Source: Alphaproteobacteria bacterium (GTDB lineage Bacteria > Pseudomonadota > Alphaproteobacteria > Sphingomonadales > Kordiimonadaceae). Taken from it: DNA of 35,457 nt. Positions 1-6,603 of the stretch are shown piece after piece. The notes under the pieces are model-generated. The model saw only the letters and a list, made by a program, of their open reading frames with translations, was not told where the DNA came from and ran no database searches. The DNA lies in NCBI GenBank assembly GCA_021774695.1, contig JAJFIU010000100.1, forward strand, positions 1 to 35,457. Reading direction: 5' to 3'. The stretch's first letter is position 1; each line of letters begins with the position of its first letter. A program made the position numbers and the translations under genes.

Positions 1-523
1 AATCTGCAAATTCATAGACTTCTTTCTCAATCGCTTCCCCGCCGTCCGAGGGCTCAAATTTCATTGTCAGCTTACCAGCGCCTGGCACTAGAAAATCAGT
101 GGCGCGGTATTGGTCGCCGAATGCATGGCGTCCAATAACAATAGGCTGGGTCCAGCCCGGAACCAGGCGAGGTACATTTTTGATGATGATGGGTTCGCGG
201 AAAACCGTGCCGCCCAGAATGTTGCGAATGGTGCCGTTTGGGCTGCGCCACATTTTCTTCAGGTCAAATTCTTCAACACGCTGTTCGTCTGGGGTGATGG
301 TCGCGCATTTGACACCGACACCATGTTCTTTGATAGCGTTGGCGGAATCGATGGTAATTTGGTCATTTGTTTCGTCGCGTTTTTCCACAGACAGGTCATA
401 ATACAGTAGGTCAATATCCATATAGGGCAGAATCAATCGTTCGCGGATCCACTGCCAGATAATTCGTGTCATTTCGTCGCCGTCAATTTCAACGACCGGA
501 TTTTTTACTGCTATCTTACTCAT
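1..523 (-). CDS. icd: NADP-dependent isocitrate dehydrogenase, N-terminal part (gene runs off the window)
   Basis: Oxidative decarboxylation of isocitrate to 2-oxoglutarate with NADP+ in the TCA cycle, cytosolic. About 174 residues are present out of roughly 400 usual for the family; the 3' end lies beyond base 1. The reading frame begins [20 protein letters not shown], and the [12 protein letters not shown] stretch is the hallmark of the eukaryote-like homodimeric IDH that alphaproteobacteria carry. Further in, [20 protein letters not shown] is the conserved substrate-binding loop. The start ATG at 523-521 follows a GAGGGA ribosome site only 3 nt away. It is transcribed away from the LOG-family gene on the same strand, with a 160-nt gap that holds a possible promoter. 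Identity is very secure; only the truncation limits it. Confidence 0.95.
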   Translation of the reverse strand, partial: MSKIAVKNPVVEIDGDEMTRIIWQWIRERLILPYMDIDLLYYDLSVEKRDETNDQITIDSANAIKEHGVGVKCATITPDEQRVEEFDLKKMWRSPNGTIRNILGGTVFREPIIIKNVPRLVPGWTQPIVIGRHAFGDQYRATDFLVPGAGKLTMKFEPSDGGEAIEKEVYEFAD

Positions 524-540
524 ATGTCCCTCAACTCTTT

Positions 541-568
541 ATATTAATCAGCACCATGCGGTTTTGAA
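541..568 (-). promoter_or_regulatory. possible sigma-70-type promoter of icd
   Basis: On the minus strand TTCAAA (568-563), a 16-nt spacer and TAATAT (546-541) lie 18 nt upstream of the icd start. The match to consensus is partial (4 of 6 in the -35), so this is only a candidate; the position fits a short leader. Confidence 0.25.
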
Positions 569-683
569 AGCGCCGAACATCAGTCCAGGTATTCTGGATA
601 ATTTGGCCGAACACTAGCATCTCGCACCGCCGAGTTGAAGTGCAAAGTAGACAAATACATCTTATTTCGTGGGTGTTTCGGTT

Positions 684-1262
684 TTATTGAATTTCGCCTT
701 GCTTATTAATTGCTTCAAGCATTTTGACCGCCTCCGCAGGCGATGTTGCGACGGTCAATAAATCTGCATTCTCGGCCGACGCGAACCCATCAGCCACCAC
801 ATGTTTAACCAGTTCCACCAGCGGTGACCAATAGCCATTGGTGTTAACCAGGATGATGGGTTTACTGTGCAAACTAAGCTGGGCCCAGGTCATCATTTCC
901 AGTGTTTCATCCAGTGTGCCCAAGCCGCCAGGCAAAACAATGAAGGCGTCGGACCGCTCAAACATCATCTTCTTTCGCTGGTGCATATCGTCGGTAACGT
1001 GCAGTTCAGCCAGCCCCGGCTGTGTGATTTCAACGTCGTCCAAGTGCCCAGGGATAACGCCAATAACATCAGCACCGCTGTCTCGGGCAGCGCGTGCAAC
1101 TACGCCCATCAAACCGATACTACCGGCGCCGTACACAAGAGATAGACCTGCACCCGCAATCAACTGCCCAAGCTCTTTGGCCTGTTTTTGATATAAGTCC
1201 TTGTTGCCAAGGCGGGATCCGCAGTAAACGCACACTGATTTTATCGGCATTGGTTTGTGCAT
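684..1262 (-). CDS. LOG-family protein (nucleoside 5'-monophosphate phosphoribohydrolase)
   Basis: A 192-residue lysine-decarboxylase-like Rossmann protein. The family hallmark PGGLGTLDE sits at about residues 111-119, preceded by the HQRKKMM segment, and VYGAGSIGLMG forms the nucleotide-binding loop. Proteins with this PGGxGTxxE signature (LOG, YgdH-like) hydrolyse the N-glycosidic bond of nucleoside 5'-monophosphates; in plants and some bacteria the substrate is a cytokinin riboside phosphate, but the bacterial substrate here cannot be read from the sequence. The frame is open further upstream (to 1301), but ATG 1262-1260 is preceded by a perfect AGGAGG (1274-1269) at 6 nt, so that start was chosen. 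A second ATG lies four codons downstream. It stands alone, divergent from the LysM gene. Confidence 0.9.
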   Translation of the reverse strand: MHKPMPIKSVCVYCGSRLGNKDLYQKQAKELGQLIAGAGLSLVYGAGSIGLMGVVARAARDSGADVIGVIPGHLDDVEITQPGLAELHVTDDMHQRKKMMFERSDAFIVLPGGLGTLDETLEMMTWAQLSLHSKPIILVNTNGYWSPLVELVKHVVADGFASAENADLLTVATSPAEAVKMLEAINKQGEIQ

Positions 1263-1305
1263 CTTACGCCTCCTGAACGGTATATTTTTATGTGGGAACA
1301 AACTT

Positions 1306-1336
1306 TTGACACGATTATGATAAAATTATCTATAAT
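1306..1336 (+). promoter_or_regulatory. possible promoter of the LysM gene
   Basis: A perfect TTGACA (1306-1311) and a perfect TATAAT (1331-1336) lie in the AT-rich divergent spacer upstream of the LysM gene. The spacer is 19 nt, longer than the 17 nt optimum, which lowers confidence. Distance to the start codon at 1422 would give a leader of about 80 nt. Confidence 0.4.
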
Positions 1337-1421
1337 AATAATGTCCGGATTGTTAAGAGTTAAATTAAACCGGGTAATAGAGCCAACGACAGCGCTCGCC
1401 CTTCGTGAGTAGTGATACAAT

Positions 1422-2432
1422 ATGGCCCTGCTGGCAAACGCTTCTGGGAAAAATAATATTTTCGCCTTCCTTGCTGTGGCCATTGGCCTTGGCTTGGCCT
1501 TTTATTATGTTTTTTGGGATGGTTCGGATAGCCAGCCGGACCCAGCTGTGCAGAGCCAAGACATTGAAGCGGCTGTGCCGGTTGCGGATGCATTTGCTCC
1601 TGAATTTGATCTTGTTAGAATATCGCGCGGCGGCACCGGTGTTATTGCTGGCCGGATGGCAGCGGGCGCTGACGTGGAGCTCTTTGCTAACGGTGTCAAA
1701 ATAGCTGAGGTGGTTGCCAACGAAGACGGCGAGTGGGTGATCATCCTTGACCAGCCCCTGAAAGCCGGGTCGGTTGAGCTTAATCTAAAAGCTGTAGACC
1801 GGAAAACAAAGCGGTCGTCTGAGGCCAAGGATGTTGTGGTTGTTTCGGTGCCTGAGCGGGATACCGACCGGTTTATTGAACGCAATCAAAACGGCGTCGT
1901 GGCGGTATTAACGCCGAAAGAAGGCAAGGGCCCCAGCACCGTGTTGCAGAAACCAGGCGTCGCGGCTTACGCCGAAGTTGGGGATAGTCTGAGTGTAGAT
2001 ACCGTGGATTACGGCGCGGGTAACGGCTCAATTGTTACTGGCCGTTCATTGCCGCGGGTGGAAGTGCGGCTCTATCTGGACGCACAGTTTGTTTCCGGTG
2101 TGCGTGCCGACGATAATGGCAGGTGGACCATAGCGCTTTCTGATAGCCCCTTAACGGACGGCGATCACATGATTCGTGTGGACCAAACCGTTGGTGACGG
2201 ACAAGTTCAATTGCGGGTGGAGCAGCCGTTTGTCACCGGCCAACCGCTTGACCAAAGTCTGGCTGAAGGTGGCGTTTTTGTTCGGCCGGGCAATACTTTG
2301 TGGCAGATTGCGCGGCAACTTTATGGGTCCGGCGTTCGCTACACTCTGATTTTCGGCGAAAACAGTGAACAGATAACAGATCCAGATCTTATTTACCCCG
2401 GGCAAGTGTTTAAGCTGCCTATCAAGCCATAA
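1422..2432 (+). CDS. membrane-anchored LysM-domain protein with Ig-like modules
   Basis: 336 residues. One hydrophobic segment at about 12-32 anchors the protein with its bulk outside the cytoplasm. Two beta-rich repeats follow, each with a GRWxIxL-like core (GEWVIIL about residue 106, GRWTIAL about 233), suggestive of bacterial Ig-like domains. A C-terminal LysM domain occupies about 287-333 (VRPGNTLWQIARQLYG ... DPDLIYPGQVFKLP), which binds peptidoglycan or chitin-type glycans. This TM plus Ig-like plus LysM layout is common in alphaproteobacterial proteins of unknown function; a structural cell-wall role is inferred. The ribosome site is weak. It converges on the short gene at 2513-2920. 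Confidence 0.85.
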   Translation: MALLANASGKNNIFAFLAVAIGLGLAFYYVFWDGSDSQPDPAVQSQDIEAAVPVADAFAPEFDLVRISRGGTGVIAGRMAAGADVELFANGVKIAEVVANEDGEWVIILDQPLKAGSVELNLKAVDRKTKRSSEAKDVVVVSVPERDTDRFIERNQNGVVAVLTPKEGKGPSTVLQKPGVAAYAEVGDSLSVDTVDYGAGNGSIVTGRSLPRVEVRLYLDAQFVSGVRADDNGRWTIALSDSPLTDGDHMIRVDQTVGDGQVQLRVEQPFVTGQPLDQSLAEGGVFVRPGNTLWQIARQLYGSGVRYTLIFGENSEQITDPDLIYPGQVFKLPIKP

Positions 2433-2473
2433 TGCCATGTTAAACCTTGAAATCTGGCAACGGAACGGGCTCG

Positions 2474-2495
2474 AGCGGCTCTGGGAGGAGCCGCT
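2474..2495. terminator. 8-bp stem hairpin between convergent genes
   Basis: AGCGGCTC, a 6-nt loop and GAGCCGCT form a perfect 8-bp GC-rich hairpin 41 nt after the LysM stop and 18 nt after the stop of the opposing gene. No T-run follows on either strand, so intrinsic termination is doubtful; it may instead block read-through or protect 3' ends. Confidence 0.4.
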
Positions 2496-2512
2496 GATAG
2501 GGCGAGGGTTGG

Positions 2513-2920
2513 TCAGCAGGGCTTTAGATGTGCTCTAAGTGTGCGAAGATGGCCTTTAGCTTGAATTAAAATGGTTGTCAGTGCCGCAAGCAGGTCATTG
2601 CCCAGCAGTTTTTCCCGGCTTGTTGTCAGGCTGCTAAAATGCACTTCACCTTGGCCGTCGATCGAATAGGCGCCGTCAATTTTTCGGTTATTGAGATATA
2701 GGCGCTCTATGGCAACTGTGCGGTGTGCAGCATTCTCAACGGTGTAATACAGCCGGCCCAAAATAGCGTGCAATTGTACCTCGAAGATGCCATCGCGCCG
2801 TTTTTCTGTGGCCGCATTGAACTGAATGCCTTCCCAATCGAATGCAATCCGGTCGAATTGCCGGTTTTCGAGGTTTTCAAGATGCCGTTCGGCTTGCGAG
2901 ATGGATTGTTCGAGTTTCAT
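2513..2920 (-). CDS. hypothetical protein, about 135 residues
   Basis: Not recognised. From ATG 2920-2918 it encodes a soluble protein starting MKLEQSISQAERHLENLENR, a likely amphipathic or coiled-coil N-terminus rich in Glu, Gln and Arg, followed by a mixed alpha/beta region with no signal peptide, membrane span or cysteine motif. The frame is open to 2995, but the upstream extension is basic and composition-wise unlike the rest. The ribosome site before 2920 is weak (GCAGG at about 10 nt), so the start remains uncertain. It is a single gene converging on the LysM gene. That it is a real gene is supported by the long open frame with coherent amino-acid composition; the function is unknown. 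Confidence 0.6.
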   Translation of the reverse strand: MKLEQSISQAERHLENLENRQFDRIAFDWEGIQFNAATEKRRDGIFEVQLHAILGRLYYTVENAAHRTVAIERLYLNNRKIDGAYSIDGQGEVHFSSLTTSREKLLGNDLLAALTTILIQAKGHLRTLRAHLKPC

Positions 2921-3222
2921 AGGAAATAGGCCTGCATATGCTATATTTTTAGTCTCGAACCCCGAAGCCAAGCATCGCCGTTTGCTCTTAAACAAGCGTT
3001 AACACGCCGTGGAATTCTCCTTTTGTTGCCAAACACAACCCTGAACAGCTGTGTTCTTGACCTCTGAACCGAAAATCGCCAGTGTGTGGCAAATTTCGTG
3101 TTGCAGGTATGAACACGTAAAGATCACTAGGCTGAATAGCTTTGAACAGATATTGTAGGCGCAGTTTTTAAATAGAAATTGCTACACTGAGTTACTAGCC
3201 AGAAATTATAGGAAGTAGATTG

Positions 3223-3885
3223 ATGAAAGCGTCCGACGCTGTATTGACCCCGATTCACAAAGAAGGGCACAGGTTTATTGCTGCATTTTTTGCGGTGTCT
3301 TTGTTGCTATTTTATTTTATTATGCCAGCGCTGGGTTGGGTCGGATTGATCATAACTCTGTGGTGTATTTATTTTTTCCGCGATCCTAACCGGTTTGTAC
3401 CAACTACTGAGGGTGTGCTGGTTAGCCCGGCTGATGGAACTGTTAGCGCAGTTGTTGATGTTGTACCGCCAGCAGAACTTGGCATGGGTGATGAGCCCCG
3501 TGTTCGCATTTCTATTTTTCTATCGGTTTTCAATGTCCATGTTAACCGCGTTCCGGCGGCGGGGAAAATCACCGGGCTTGCTTATGTACACGGCAAGTAT
3601 CTCAGCGCAGCTGCTGAAGAAGCGGGTGAGGAAAACGAGCGCCAGTTGGTTCGCATGACAACCGAAGACGGCGACGATATTGCCTTTGCGCAAGTGGCGG
3701 GGTTGATTGCACGGCGCATTATTTGTGACTTAAGCGAAGGTGACGAAGTTGCCCGGGGTGACCGGTTTGGCCTTATTCGTTTTGGCAGCCGGACAGACAT
3801 CTATCTTGACAAAGGCATGACTGCAGCCGTTGACGTTGGCCAAACAATGATTGGCGGCGAAACTATCATCGCGCACCGCGCATAA
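3223..3885 (+). CDS. psd: phosphatidylserine decarboxylase proenzyme
   Basis: Converts phosphatidylserine to phosphatidylethanolamine at the inner membrane, the second step after PssA. 220 residues, matching the short (PSD-A-like) class. Features: hydrophobic segments at about 18-35 and 38-52, the SPADG motif at about 68-72, the NVHVNRVP core at about 104-111, and the RFGSRTDIY self-cleavage site near 186-194, where Gly-Ser is cut and the serine becomes the pyruvoyl cofactor. ATG 3223 is preceded by AGGAAG at 7 nt; an in-frame TTG immediately upstream was rejected. Only 12 nt separate its stop from pssA, so the two are almost certainly co-transcribed. Confidence 0.95.
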   Translation: MKASDAVLTPIHKEGHRFIAAFFAVSLLLFYFIMPALGWVGLIITLWCIYFFRDPNRFVPTTEGVLVSPADGTVSAVVDVVPPAELGMGDEPRVRISIFLSVFNVHVNRVPAAGKITGLAYVHGKYLSAAAEEAGEENERQLVRMTTEDGDDIAFAQVAGLIARRIICDLSEGDEVARGDRFGLIRFGSRTDIYLDKGMTAAVDVGQTMIGGETIIAHRA

Positions 3886-3897
3886 AGGGTATTTTTG

Positions 3898-4671
3898 ATG
3901 GCAGGATCCAAAAGGTCACTCATGATGCGGGCAATTTCCATCCGTACAATATTGCCGAGTGTAGTAACACTATGCGCGTTCATGGCTGGCGTAACGTCCA
4001 TTCGGTTTGCATTGGCCGGTAAGTGGGAACTGGCGGTTGCGGCGATAATCTTGGCGGGCATATTTGACGGTCTTGACGGTACGGTTGCGCGTTTATTGAA
4101 AAGTACGAGTAAATTTGGTGCCGAACTTGACAGTTTATCTGACGTTGTCGCGTTCGGTGTTGCGCCGGCAGTGGTGTTATATCTGTGGTCACTTGAAAGC
4201 CTAGACCGGCTAGGCTGGGCAGTAGCGTTGATATATGCCACTGCTATGGCGCTTAGGTTGGCGCGGTTCAATGCACGGCTTGACGAGCAGGAAGAGCCTC
4301 GCACTCGGCTGGGTTACCTTACCGGCGTTCCAGCTCCAATGGGGGCAGGCTTGTTGTTGATGCCGATGATGCTCGATATGGCAGCAGGCGGTGATGTTGT
4401 GCGAAGCTATACGCTAGTAATTGCTGTTTATGCTGTTGCGGTGGCACTGTTAATTGTATCAACCATTCCAACTCTATCACTCAAAGGTTTTCGCATTCCG
4501 AAGTCTGCTTTTGTCCCGGTTATGTTGATAATCGGCATGGTTATCGCAGGGCTGTTTGTTCGCACATGGGCAGTATTGTTCGGTATCGGTGTCTTTTATA
4601 TTTCTAGTCTTCCGTTCTCGGCCTTGGCTTATAGGCGCAGAACAGCCGCCAAAAGTGCGCGGCGCCAGTAG
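3898..4671 (+). CDS. pssA: CDP-diacylglycerol--serine O-phosphatidyltransferase
   Basis: Makes phosphatidylserine from CDP-diacylglycerol and serine; its product feeds psd just upstream. 257 residues with several membrane spans. The CDP-alcohol phosphotransferase signature D-G-x2-A-R-x8-G-x3-D-x3-D is intact (D60, G61, A64, R65, G74, D78, D82), so all metal and CDP ligands are present. ATG 3898 follows AAAGGG (3884-3889) overlapping the psd stop region, which supports translational linkage. It belongs to the membrane-spanning type II PssA rather than the E. coli PLD-like type. The next gene is 246 nt away, so the operon probably ends here. Confidence 0.95.
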   Translation: MAGSKRSLMMRAISIRTILPSVVTLCAFMAGVTSIRFALAGKWELAVAAIILAGIFDGLDGTVARLLKSTSKFGAELDSLSDVVAFGVAPAVVLYLWSLESLDRLGWAVALIYATAMALRLARFNARLDEQEEPRTRLGYLTGVPAPMGAGLLLMPMMLDMAAGGDVVRSYTLVIAVYAVAVALLIVSTIPTLSLKGFRIPKSAFVPVMLIIGMVIAGLFVRTWAVLFGIGVFYISSLPFSALAYRRRTAAKSARRQ

Positions 4672-4917
4672 TCTTTAACAATCTGAGTATTTTATTTTTG
4701 CATGACTGGCAGAGGCAATCCTGCACGCATAGTAGGTTGGTGTTTACGTGTTGAGGCACTCTTCGTCACGGCGCCAACCTATTTCGGGGTCATAGCCATA
4801 GCCAAATTTTTGGCATTCAACTTGCTTATTATAACTTGAACTGATGACGAAGAATGCCGTGAGGTTTCGAAAGTCATTTGAAACAAAGGTTTATACCAAG
4901 TCGGAAGGTCGGCAAAA

Positions 4918-5730
4918 ATGGCACAGATATCGATTTATTCACAGAACTATGCAGTAAAAACAATGCGAACAGGTATCGCAGCGGCACTATTGTTTGTCCT
5001 GCCGGCTTGCGCCAGCCCAAATTTGTGGCAAGGCGAAGAGGTTCTGGTAGAAGCGCGGCAGCAGGCATTGGAGCAGGATGTGGGCTTCGTTTCAGAGGAT
5101 CACCGTGCCTTAAGGGACAGGTTCAACGCGCTGGAACGATTGTATGTTGAGCTTGTGCAACATGTGCGCGCGCAGGAAGCGGTGCTGTCCGGTATCAACA
5201 AAAAAGTCGCCAACGTCGAGAAAGACCCGAAGGTCGAAGCCTCCGTGGGGCGTGTACGCAATGATGTCTCGGTTATTAGGGACCAGATGAAGAAGCTTGA
5301 AAATAGGTTATTTTCAGTAGAAATGGCGGAAAATAGCCAGCCTGCCTTTGTTGCAAAAACCAAAGCACCTACTGGCCGCGCTGAAGCCGATGCAGCCGTG
5401 AATGTACCAGACGCCGCTGATGCCACCCCAGTTAGCAACGTCAAGCGCAACGAAGAAGCTTTCTTCGGTGTCCATCTCGCTTCATTTCGCAGCAAAGATC
5501 AGGTTAATAGTGGTTGGAGCAACCTGGCCCAAAGTTATTCCAGCGACCTTCAGGGCTTAACACCGCTGTTGTATGTGCAAAGCCAGGAGGGAATAGGCAC
5601 CTTTATGCGCCTGGTGGCTGGCCCGCTGATTAACGAACAGGAAGCTGATGCATTGTGCACGCGCATTAAGCGCATTAGCGCTGATCAATATTGCCGTGTC
5701 TCGGAATATCAAGGCGAACCTATCGGCTAG
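4918..5730 (+). CDS. SPOR-domain lipoprotein
   Basis: 270 residues from the first ATG. A hydrophobic stretch (AAALLFVLPAC) ends in an LPAC lipobox with Cys31, indicating a lipoprotein. A coiled-coil-prone region follows at about 45-140 (heptad-like RDRFNALERLYVELVQHV and QMKKLENRLFSVEMAEN), then an Ala/Thr/Pro-rich linker, then a SPOR-like domain at about 183-262 (FFGVHLASFRSKDQ to QYCRVSEY). SPOR domains bind denuded peptidoglycan at the septum, so a cell-division or envelope role is inferred. An in-frame ATG at 4963 would give a more typical 16-residue lipoprotein signal; the first ATG was kept because GGAAGG precedes it while 4963 has no ribosome site. It stands alone. Confidence 0.8.
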   Translation: MAQISIYSQNYAVKTMRTGIAAALLFVLPACASPNLWQGEEVLVEARQQALEQDVGFVSEDHRALRDRFNALERLYVELVQHVRAQEAVLSGINKKVANVEKDPKVEASVGRVRNDVSVIRDQMKKLENRLFSVEMAENSQPAFVAKTKAPTGRAEADAAVNVPDAADATPVSNVKRNEEAFFGVHLASFRSKDQVNSGWSNLAQSYSSDLQGLTPLLYVQSQEGIGTFMRLVAGPLINEQEADALCTRIKRISADQYCRVSEYQGEPIG

Positions 5731-6203
5731 CCAAGATTTGATTTAAACGCAGTGGTTGTCTCTGTTCGCCCGGCTATTTTCAACTAGCGTTGAGGGATGT
5801 CGAGGCTGGCAGCCATTTCCGCAGCATAAAAGTCACAGTCCTAGGTTGCTGCACATTCGATTGTTAAATTTTCATGAAGGAAACTTGACAGTGCCGGACG
5901 AATCCAGTTCGATGGCACTCCATCAGTTGAAACAGACTTGTGCTGGTTAACTTGGGGAGGTGATACCAGTCATTTGGCGCACTAAGTTGCTGCCGTCTTG
6001 TTATATCTGATACCGGGCCTCACCTGGGGGTTTTGCTCGGAATAGGCGCGGTGCTTTTGTCTTTACTGGCAGTGCATCGCGCCTTATTTTATTGTACTTC
6101 AACTACCCATATAAATATCGTTAGCTTAATAGCACGCCAACATTCCCAGCCCGATATCTCGCCAGCAAATCCAGCGTTCTTTTAACAGTAGTTTTGTATA
6201 TTT
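5731..6203. other. gene-poor gap, no supported gene
   Basis: About 470 nt with no convincing reading frame, tRNA, riboswitch or terminator. It holds a distant inverted pair, AGGTGA near 5957 and TCACCT near 6020, that could form long-range RNA structure. A 64-codon frame at 5756-5950 starts with TTG, lacks a ribosome site and looks accidental. A non-coding RNA or decayed gene is possible but not shown. Confidence 0.4.
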
Positions 6204-6395
6204 TTATACTGAACGGTTTGAACCGATTCTGGCGCTAATCATGCGCGGTTTAGCTATTTGTGTTGCCGCTGTGTTGCGCGCCCGCGCAAGGCCTGAGGCA
6301 CTCCAAACCACACTTAACGCAGACTGCATCATAGCCAGTCCCACGCTGCCTAGAACGATAAAAATTCCTAAAATGACTAAATGGCTTATGCTCAC
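6204..6395 (-). CDS. small single-span membrane protein, candidate SOS-induced effector
   Basis: 63 residues from GTG 6395-6393, preceded by AAGGGAAGAG (6409-6400). The N-terminus is a clear hydrophobic segment (SHLVILGIFIVLGSVGLAMM, about residues 4-23), and the remaining C-terminal tail is basic (six Arg, one Lys), predicting a cytoplasmic tail by the positive-inside rule. An in-frame ATG at 6419 would give 71 residues, but it lies inside a LexA box and close to the predicted transcription start, so GTG is preferred. Two GAAC-N7-GAAC boxes bracket the predicted promoter. No homologue is recognised. By analogy with Caulobacter SidA, an SOS-induced small membrane division inhibitor, a checkpoint role is inferred. 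Length and lack of a known family keep the gene call tentative. Confidence 0.5.
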   Translation of the reverse strand: MSISHLVILGIFIVLGSVGLAMMQSALSVVWSASGLARARNTAATQIAKPRMISARIGSNRSV

Positions 6396-6410
6396 GATAC
6401 TCTTCCCTTT

Positions 6411-6425
6411 GTTCTTCATTTGTTC
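6411..6425 (-). promoter_or_regulatory. LexA (SOS) box A, overlapping the -10 of the small membrane-protein gene
   Basis: Exact direct repeat GTTC-N7-GTTC on the plus strand, reading GAACAAATGAAGAAC on minus, the alphaproteobacterial LexA operator. It differs from the box upstream of uvrA at a single base. It covers the predicted -10 edge and start of transcription. Confidence 0.75.
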
Positions 6426-6451
6426 CTACTCTTGTATGGGCGCTCAGTCAA
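6423..6451 (-). promoter_or_regulatory. predicted promoter of the small membrane-protein gene
   Basis: On the minus strand TTGACT (6451-6446), a 17-nt spacer and TAGGAA (6428-6423). The -35 is 5 of 6 to consensus; the -10 is only 3 of 6. Box B abuts the -35 and box A overlaps the -10, an arrangement expected for tight repression. Predicted leader is about 20 nt. Confidence 0.45.
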
Positions 6452-6466
6452 GAACAAAATAGGAAC
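6452..6466 (+). promoter_or_regulatory. LexA (SOS) box B, abutting the -35
   Basis: Exact GAAC-N7-GAAC (GAACAAAATAGGAAC), 41 nt from box A on centre, close to four helical turns, and in the opposite orientation. It could also act on a plus-strand transcript toward ppx, 138 nt away, but exopolyphosphatase is not a usual SOS gene. Confidence 0.7.
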
Positions 6467-6564
6467 ATGTAAAACTTAATTACGGTACTAGGGTCGAAAT
6501 TAGACACTCAATCGGTCCTTTCATTGGAAATATCCATAATTGGTGGTAAAGGAGGGGTAAGTGA

Positions 6565-6582
6565 GCGATTGATATCAATCGC
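6565..6582. promoter_or_regulatory. 18-bp perfect palindrome in the ppx leader
   Basis: GCGATTGATATCAATCGC is a perfect palindrome 21 nt before the ppx start. It could be an operator for a dimeric regulator or fold as a 7-bp RNA hairpin with an AUAU loop. A strong AAAGGAGGGG (6548-6557) sits just upstream and is followed by a GTG that opens only a three-codon frame. Confidence 0.5.
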
Positions 6583-6603
6583 GATTAGTAAAAGAGAAAT
6601 GTT

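Noticed and set aside
3043-3056. GAACA-N4-TGTTC palindrome upstream of psd as a LexA site
   Set aside because: It is an inverted rather than direct repeat with the wrong spacing, so it does not fit the alphaproteobacterial box; no other support.
3801-4304. 167-codon minus-strand frame opposite pssA
   Set aside because: Shadow of pssA, which has all of its signature residues; low-complexity Ala/Ser/Asn translation.
5756-5950. 64-codon frame in the gap after the SPOR lipoprotein
   Set aside because: TTG start without ribosome site, no hydrophobic or motif pattern, no promoter.
6565-6582. palindrome as an FNR/FixK box
   Set aside because: The FNR pattern is TTGAT-N4-ATCAA; here TTGAT and ATCAA are adjacent with no spacer.
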